Source: Methanomassiliicoccales archaeon LGM-RCC1 (GTDB lineage: Archaea > Thermoplasmatota > Thermoplasmata > Methanomassiliicoccales > Methanomethylophilaceae). Taken from it: a stretch of DNA of 64,000 bases. The stretch spans positions 806,001 through 870,000 of the forward strand of contig CP115555.1 of the NCBI GenBank assembly GCA_030168575.1. Reading direction: 5' to 3'. Under the pieces are notes generated by a model. That model ran no database searches and was not told the origin of the DNA. It worked only from the letters and a program-made list of their open reading frames with translations. Positions 59,051 to 64,000 of this stretch are shown here, one piece after another. Position numbers and translations under genes: made by a program. The first letter of the stretch is position 1, and every line of letters begins with the position of its first letter.

Positions 59051-59920
59051 ATGGATTTGGCAGGTACTGCGATATTCTGTCCGGCATGCGGTGCACCCGC
59101 GCAGATCCCGTTTGGTAAGGCCTCTTGCATCTGCGAGTACTGCGGAAGCATGGTCCAGAGGAACATGACCGAGGCGGAAGCGGCGCACATCGTGAAGAAC
59201 AAGGAAGCCGTCGACGACATCAAAGCAGCCATCCACAGCATTGCCAACAGGGATTACAAGTCGGCCCTCAAATACGCTGATAAGGCGGTGGAGATCACCT
59301 ACGAAGATCCCGGACCGTACTTCGTCAGATACCTCGCCTGTCTGGACCTCGATTACAAGAAGGCCAAATCATCATTGAACATGGCCAGATCCATGTCCTC
59401 ATCGAAGGATTCTGTTCTATCGGATTCCGAGTACGACGAGGCCAAGATGGCGTTCGCGCAATCCTATCTGGCTGCAAAGGGCGACGATATCAAACGCATG
59501 TTCCTCTCGATGAGGTCCGTAGGGCCGAAGGAGCTCGAGAACGTCAGGAACTATGAGCGCATCAGGAAGGTGGAGGATTTCTTCGCTGACAGCGATCTGA
59601 AGGACACTTTCATCGAGGCCATCAACTCCCAGATGGATGAATGCAAGAGGAGAAGCAGATTCTCCATGGAGACCACACAGTCCAACTGGGATGCGCTGCA
59701 GCAGTTCCGCAAGGAATGCTTCTACATCACAGCAGCGACGATGATACTGGACAAGTCATCGGCACCACTCATGGCGACTGCATTGAAGGGATACAGCGAT
59801 GCGCTCAGCCTCAAATGGGAGGCAGCCTTCAAGCACGGTGTCTCCGGGAGCAAGGATCGGCTGAAAGCCATGCGTGCCGAGTCCGACTCCATTCTGGCCT
59901 GGGCCAAATCGATCAGATGA
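59051..59920 (+). CDS. Zinc-ribbon plus helical-repeat protein
   Basis: The 289-residue protein starts with a zinc ribbon: FCPACGAPAQIPFGKASCICEYCG (four Cys in two CxxC pairs, residues about 10-33). The remainder is all-helical and TPR-like, with ALKYADKAVEITYEDPGPYF near residue 75 as the clearest repeat and a coiled-coil-prone C-terminal part. Similar ribbon-headed proteins accompany SPFH and PspA-type loci in bacteria. Probably cytoplasmic adaptor. ATG 59051 follows a GGTG; GTG 59048 is the alternative. Confidence 0.75.
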   Translation: MDLAGTAIFCPACGAPAQIPFGKASCICEYCGSMVQRNMTEAEAAHIVKNKEAVDDIKAAIHSIANRDYKSALKYADKAVEITYEDPGPYFVRYLACLDLDYKKAKSSLNMARSMSSSKDSVLSDSEYDEAKMAFAQSYLAAKGDDIKRMFLSMRSVGPKELENVRNYERIRKVEDFFADSDLKDTFIEAINSQMDECKRRSRFSMETTQSNWDALQQFRKECFYITAATMILDKSSAPLMATALKGYSDALSLKWEAAFKHGVSGSKDRLKAMRAESDSILAWAKSIR

Positions 59921-59958
59921 GAAGGATGCGGCCGGGCGGACCCGACCGTTGAAATGTT

Positions 59959-60318
59959 TTATGCGTTCCTCTTCCTGAATAGGGAATACACGACGTACAG
60001 GATTATCACGACGAGCGCGAATACTATCGGGATGATGATGCTGTCCGCGTACTGGTAGACCACTATGGCCCCTCCGGCAGCAACCATCAGGAACCCGAAC
60101 AGCGCAGCGGCGCCGGATTCGTTGGTCCCCCATCTGTCGTCCTGTGTGCTCCTGAAAAAGGAGCTGAGGAGCTCATAGACTCCCACCACGAGGAGGAACA
60201 GTCCGATCGCCGGGAGCCAGTTGGACGTGTAATAATAGTAGACCAGAGAAACGATCGCTCCCAACAGGATCGCTATGACCGTCATCTTTCCGAAGCTCTT
60301 CTGTGTTTCCTCAGCCAT
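59959..60318 (-). CDS. Four-helix membrane protein in the AIM24-SPFH cluster
   Basis: The 119-residue product has hydrophobic helices at about residues 12-28, 34-50, 68-85 and 92-110, joined by short loops, with a basic end (FRKRNA). Family not recognised. It lies nine bases downstream of the SPFH gene and is surely co-transcribed with it, so a membrane partner of the SPFH protein is plausible. Confidence 0.7.
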   Translation of the reverse strand: MAEETQKSFGKMTVIAILLGAIVSLVYYYYTSNWLPAIGLFLLVVGVYELLSSFFRSTQDDRWGTNESGAAALFGFLMVAAGGAIVVYQYADSIIIPIVFALVVIILYVVYSLFRKRNA

Positions 60319-60327
60319 GCCACCGCC

Positions 60328-61653
60328 TCACTGAACGATGTCCTCATCCCCGAACGGGTCCCCGCACTCCGGGCAGAACTTCGGGGGCTTGGTCGGGTCC
60401 TTGGGTTCCCATCCGCATTTGTCGCAACGGTACTGGCGAGCTCCAGACGGTTTCTTGGCTCCGCATTCCTGGCAGAACTTGCCGCGGTTCACGGTCTTGC
60501 AGGATGGGCATTCCCAACCGTCCTCGGGCTTCTTCTTCCCGCACTCCGGGCAGAACTTGCCTTTGGCCATAGCGCCGCATGTGCACTGCCATCCCGGAGC
60601 TCCGTCCGAGGCGGCCTTTGCAGGCTGCTGCTGTTTCTGCTGGTTCGCCATGTCGTAGTAGTTCTGGGCGTTCATGTTTCCGCCGCCCATCTGACCTACC
60701 ATTCCGAATCCCATGAGTCCAGTCATCGCTCCGGCCTCGTTGGAGGCAGCCGATTTCAGAGCGGATGCCTGAGCTTCCACAAGGGTGGCTCCGGCCATCG
60801 AGGGGTCGCGAAGAATAGCGGCCTTCTGAGCGTTCTTGATGAGCTCTGCATCCTCTGGTGGCAACGATACCGATCCGAGGGCGACGCTGATGACCTCGAG
60901 TCCGCGCAGCTGCGACCACTTCTTGGACAGGGCGTCGTTCATGGCCTCCTGTAGCTCCTCGGTGTGGTTCATGACCTCGTTGGGGCGCAGTCCCATTCCG
61001 GACAGCTTCCCGAATCCGGGCTGAAGCGCGGAGATGAACTCCGTTTTGAGCTGGTCGTCGATCTCCGACCTGTAGTATGATTCCTGCACGTTACCGCATA
61101 CGTTCGCGTAGAACAGGATGGGGTCCGTGATCTTGTAAGAGAATGTTCCGAAGCAGCGGATGGACACATCGATATCGAGTCCGATGTTCCTGTCCACGAC
61201 GCGGAACGGTATGGGCGTCGACGTTCCGAACTTGTTGTCGATGAGTTCCTTGATGTTGATGTAGTAGACACGCTGGTCCTTTCCGGTGTCACCGCCGTAT
61301 CCGACACGCCTTCCGATTGTCTTGAAGGTGTTGATGACACCCGATCCCAATCCTCCGGAGAAGATGCTGGGTTCGGTCGATGAGTCGAACGTGTACTGTC
61401 CGGGTTCAGCGCTGAGCGCCACGACCTTTCCCTGCTCGACGATTATCATGCACTGTCCGTCCGCGACCGCGATACCTGAACCGTTGCTGATGATGTTGTC
61501 GTTACCTTTGGTGTTGGTCGAACGTGATCCCGTGCGCTTGACACCCTTGACCACTAGGACATCCTTGGGCATCGACTCGCAATAGAAGAACTCCTTCCAC
61601 TGGTCAGCCAATGCGCCTCCGGTAGCTCCTGTTATTGCCTTGATTAGTCCCAT
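60328..61653 (-). CDS. SPFH/Band 7 protein with three C-terminal zinc ribbons (YdjI-like)
   Basis: The 441-residue protein has an SPFH domain (about 20-290) of the kind annotated as virion core-like: opening LADQWKEFFYCESMPKDVLVVKG, then VEQGKVVALSAEPGQYTFD and VDRNIGLDIDVSIRCFGTFSY. A Gly/Met/Gln-rich linker follows (about 315-350), then three zinc ribbons, CTCGAMAKGKFCPECG, CPSCKTVNRGKFCQECG and CDKCGW...KFCPECG. Bacillus YdjI in the ydjFGHI locus has related architecture. ATG 61653 is supported by a GTTAAATC box about 24 bases upstream. Probably a membrane-associated scaffold. Confidence 0.88.
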   Translation of the reverse strand: MGLIKAITGATGGALADQWKEFFYCESMPKDVLVVKGVKRTGSRSTNTKGNDNIISNGSGIAVADGQCMIIVEQGKVVALSAEPGQYTFDSSTEPSIFSGGLGSGVINTFKTIGRRVGYGGDTGKDQRVYYINIKELIDNKFGTSTPIPFRVVDRNIGLDIDVSIRCFGTFSYKITDPILFYANVCGNVQESYYRSEIDDQLKTEFISALQPGFGKLSGMGLRPNEVMNHTEELQEAMNDALSKKWSQLRGLEVISVALGSVSLPPEDAELIKNAQKAAILRDPSMAGATLVEAQASALKSAASNEAGAMTGLMGFGMVGQMGGGNMNAQNYYDMANQQKQQQPAKAASDGAPGWQCTCGAMAKGKFCPECGKKKPEDGWECPSCKTVNRGKFCQECGAKKPSGARQYRCDKCGWEPKDPTKPPKFCPECGDPFGDEDIVQ

Positions 61654-61759
61654 GAAAAAGGGTATGCACATACGAGATTTAACCAGTTCCCTGGTAGTTC
61701 GCCGCAGCAGAGCGAACCGATGAGAATAGCATTATTACCGCCCCTTACATTACAGGTGC

Positions 61760-62419
61760 GTGGATAGGATACCTCTGGGATGCTCCCAATTCGACCAGCT
61801 CTTGGGGGGCGGGATCGAGAAGGGGAGCGTCACGCTGATCTACGGAGAGGCCGGTGCCGGCAAGACCAATGTTTGTCTTCAGCTAGCGCGCAATATGGCC
61901 ATCTCCGGACAGAAGGTGGCCTACATCGATTCTGAAGGTCTCTCATCGGACCGTCTGGGCCAGGTCTTCCTGGGGCAGGAGGAATCCATCAAAAATCTGC
62001 TCATCTTCGAGGTCCACAGCTTCACCGAGCAGTCCGACCGCATAGACAAGATCGAGAAGCTGGCGGCCACGGGGACGATATCCTTGGTGATCATAGATTC
62101 CCTCACGATGTTCTACCGTCTCAATTATGAGGACGCCTATGTGAGGAACGATTTCATCAGGCAGACCGAGGTGCTGCTGAACATGGCCCGCCAGTACAAC
62201 ATAGCGGTCATGCTCACGTCGCAGGTGTACTCCAACATCACCAACGGCGGAGTGGAGTTCCTCGGCGGTCATGCTCTGCATCACAACGCGAAGACCATCA
62301 TCCGTCTCGACAAGAGGACGGAGGGCAGACGCGCTGCTGTGATAATCAAGCACAGGAGCCTTCCAGAGGGAAGGGCGGCGATGTACCGCATCACCGAGAA
62401 CGGAATCTCGGATATCTGA
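61760..62419 (+). CDS. radB: RadB, RecA-family recombination protein
   Basis: The 219-residue euryarchaeal RadA paralogue consists of the ATPase core only. It has Walker A IYGEAGAGKTNVCLQLA near residue 35, Walker B LVIIDSLTMFYRL near residue 115, and QVYSNITNGGVEFLGGHALHHNAKTIIRL as the DNA-binding/ATP-linked segment. RadB is a mediator in homologous recombination. The start is GTG 61760. It is convergent with idsA with a one-base gap. Confidence 0.95.
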   Translation: MDRIPLGCSQFDQLLGGGIEKGSVTLIYGEAGAGKTNVCLQLARNMAISGQKVAYIDSEGLSSDRLGQVFLGQEESIKNLLIFEVHSFTEQSDRIDKIEKLAATGTISLVIIDSLTMFYRLNYEDAYVRNDFIRQTEVLLNMARQYNIAVMLTSQVYSNITNGGVEFLGGHALHHNAKTIIRLDKRTEGRRAAVIIKHRSLPEGRAAMYRITENGISDI

Positions 62420-62420
62420 T

Positions 62421-63407
62421 TCAGACGTCCCTGTCTATAGCGTATCTCGCAAGGGAGATCATGAACTCCTTATCCTCGCTCTCCGGCAGGAACTGGATCT
62501 TGGCGATGGCGTTCTCCACCTTCTTCTTCGCGAGGTCGAGGTTGTACTGGATCGCTCCGCAGTCCTCCATGATCTGCTTGGCACGGGCGCACTGCTCGTC
62601 GGTGGCGTCCATGTTCCCCAGTATCGACTTGAACTCATCGAGGAGCTTCTGGTCCTTCAGGACGGAGATCGTGTGGGTGACCATGCAGGTGCATTTGCCC
62701 TTGCGGATGTCGTTCCCGACGGACTTGCCGGTCTTGGATGAGTCCCCGGCGATGCCCAGGTAGTCGTCGAACATCTGGAATCCCAACCCGAGATCCATGG
62801 CATACTCGTTAATGGCCTTGACCTCCTCGGGTTTCGCTCCGCCGATGATCGCTCCTCCTGCAGCGGCTGCTGCGAATAGGACGCTGGTCTTCAGCTTGAT
62901 GGTCTCGAGATAGACCTCCTCGGAGACTATCTGTCCCTCGTTGTTGATGTCCATCTGCTGACCGCGTGCGAGGTCCCAAACGGCCTTCGCTACGTACTTC
63001 AGGACATCCCTCATCCTGTCAGCGGGCACATCCAGGTCCGCGATGATCTGGTATGCCTTTGCGAAAAGGGCATCTCCCGCGAGGACCGCGGTGGGCATGC
63101 CGTATCCAATGTGGATGGTGGTCATTCCCCTGCGCTTCTCGTCGCCGTCCATGAGGTCGTCGTGTATGAGCGTGAAGTTGTGTATGTACTCGATGGCGAC
63201 TGCGAGGGGGACGGCCTTCGAGGCGTCCCCTCCCACTGCCCTGCAGCATGCGACGGCCATAGCCGGGCGCATCCTCTTGCCTCCGGCGAAGGGATACTGC
63301 TTGGACGCATCCATCAGCACCTTGGGCTCCTCGTCCCCGATGTAGCTCTTTATAGGCCCGTCCAGTTCGGCGGACATCTTCTTCAGGTATTCTTTGGCGT
63401 CAATCAT
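62421..63407 (-). CDS. idsA: Geranylgeranyl/farnesyl diphosphate synthase
   Basis: The 328-residue trans-prenyltransferase supplies the C20 chain of archaeal ether lipids. It has the first Asp-rich motif LIHDDLMDGDEKRRG near residue 85, the substrate site GGKRMRPA near residue 43, and the second motif FQMFDDYLGIAGD near residue 215. It overlaps the IPP isomerase gene by four bases, so both isoprenoid steps are co-expressed. ATG 63422 is an alternative start. Confidence 0.95.
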   Translation of the reverse strand: MIDAKEYLKKMSAELDGPIKSYIGDEEPKVLMDASKQYPFAGGKRMRPAMAVACCRAVGGDASKAVPLAVAIEYIHNFTLIHDDLMDGDEKRRGMTTIHIGYGMPTAVLAGDALFAKAYQIIADLDVPADRMRDVLKYVAKAVWDLARGQQMDINNEGQIVSEEVYLETIKLKTSVLFAAAAAGGAIIGGAKPEEVKAINEYAMDLGLGFQMFDDYLGIAGDSSKTGKSVGNDIRKGKCTCMVTHTISVLKDQKLLDEFKSILGNMDATDEQCARAKQIMEDCGAIQYNLDLAKKKVENAIAKIQFLPESEDKEFMISLARYAIDRDV

Positions 63408-64000
63408 ATCTGGTCCATCCATTCCTTGGTCTCGCCAAGCACGACGTACCTGGCCTTCGAAAGCTGTTTGAGGTTCTTGGAACCGGTGAGCAGCATGGCT
63501 GCCTTCAGTTCCTGGATTATGATGTTGAGCTTCTCCTTGACCGCATCAGCGGATTCGGAGGCCTCTTTGAGGATGACGTTCGCGACTCCCGCGGCATCGG
63601 CGCCCATAGCTATCGATGATGCGACGTGGATCCCATCCAATATTCCTCCGGAGGAGATCAGCTGCATGCCGCATTCTGCGCATTGGGAGAGCGAGACCGG
63701 GGACGGTATGCCCCAATCGAAGAATGTGTCGCCGAGGCTCGTCCTGACGGGGTCCTCGGTCTCCAGCGCACGGTAGAATTCCACTGCTGAGAAGCTGGTG
63801 CCTCCCATTCCGGAGATGTCCAGTCCCTGCACTCCGATCCCTTTGAGCCTGTCAGTGACGGACTTGGAGATCCCTGCACCGGTCTCCTTGACCATGACCG
63901 GACCCTTCCTGGCGAGGTTGCGTATGGATTCGTAGCATCCGTCGAAGTTCGTGTCGCCCTCGGGCTGAACGATCTCCTGGAGGGGGTTGAGATGCACGGC
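63404..64000 (-). CDS. fni: Type 2 isopentenyl-diphosphate isomerase, C-terminal part (cut by window edge)
   Basis: FMN-dependent enzyme that interconverts IPP and DMAPP. The 198 visible residues begin in HLNPLQEIVQPEGDTNF, the conserved catalytic region with Gln and Glu, followed by GPVMVKETGAGISKS, VQGLDISGMGGTSF and the flavin phosphate site SSGGILDGIHVASSIAMGAD. The N-terminal third lies beyond 64000. Operon with idsA. Confidence 0.94.
   Translation of the reverse strand, partial: AVHLNPLQEIVQPEGDTNFDGCYESIRNLARKGPVMVKETGAGISKSVTDRLKGIGVQGLDISGMGGTSFSAVEFYRALETEDPVRTSLGDTFFDWGIPSPVSLSQCAECGMQLISSGGILDGIHVASSIAMGADAAGVANVILKEASESADAVKEKLNIIIQELKAAMLLTGSKNLKQLSKARYVVLGETKEWMDQI

Noticed and set aside
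1-64000. CRISPR array
   Set aside because: No regularly spaced 20-40-base repeats were seen; the only tandem array is the 11-base-period block at 50376-50407, far too short.

Overview
The window reads as a chromosomal segment of a methanogen-related euryarchaeon of the Thermoplasmata, most likely order Methanomassiliicoccales and probably a host-associated Methanomethylophilaceae member. Seen directly: archaeal information-processing genes (fibrillarin, L15e, L21e, RpoF, aIF1A, RIO1, Pus10, KsgA, PolB with a C-terminal PIP box, RadB, archaeal CCA-adding enzyme, Bud32), archaeal metabolism (type II GAPDH, geranylgeranyl diphosphate synthase, type 2 IPP isomerase) and many genes whose start codon lies about 25 bases after a TATA box, as for leaderless archaeal transcripts. 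The genus is inference; no methanogenesis gene lies in the window.

Layout. 1-4.6 kb: end of a Nudix-like gene, flpA, a phosphatase/NAD kinase fusion coupled to a JAMM protein, and a phosphohexomutase-like pseudoenzyme. 4.6-10.5 kb: an asymmetric heterodimeric ABC exporter, a small protein, tRNA-Leu(CAG), one secreted protein and a 15-bp repeat of the tRNA 3' end, the outline of a decayed integrated element. 10.5-22.4 kb: purine permease, TauE/DUF1634 exporter, ThiI-like protein with a ruined PP-loop, L15e, the larE-larB-larC nickel-pincer cofactor operon, and an ABC importer of the iron/cobalamin type with a dockerin-bearing binding protein, a methyltransferase and a likely operator. 22.4-35 kb: MORN protein, PolB, YchF, then the classic archaeal cluster aIF1A-rio1-pno1-pus10-L21e-rpoF-DUF655-ksgA, tRNA-Glu, and a formyltransferase beside a HAD pseudoenzyme. 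35-44.9 kb: archease, HD hydrolase, aspartate dehydrogenase, M24 peptidase, radical SAM protein, ilvC, a secreted transglutaminase-like protein and several small bacterial-type genes.

44.98-50.47 kb is the accessory heart of the window. An intact tRNA-Pro(TGG) gene at 49.3 kb is flanked by a degenerate copy of its 3' end at 44.99 kb and of its 5' end at 50.44 kb. Between them are a zinc-ribbon orphan, a DUF6978-like/DUF1828 pair, a structured GC-rich unexplained segment, a very AT-rich two-gene AbiTii module, a small membrane protein, and a Fic protein whose promoter carries three tandem 10-mers (a fourth copy abuts the tRNA fragment). No integrase gene is visible. This is the best candidate for a poorly described system: a small defence or toxin-antitoxin island held in a tRNA-Pro gene.

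50.5-64 kb: CCA-adding enzyme, ABC-2 exporter, GAPDH-PGK, RdgB-Bud32, then an AIM24 / membrane protein / zinc-ribbon helical-repeat protein / membrane protein / SPFH-triple-zinc-ribbon cluster that resembles bacterial PspA-associated membrane-stress loci but shows no PspA, followed by radB and the isoprenoid genes idsA and idi2 (the last cut by the window edge).
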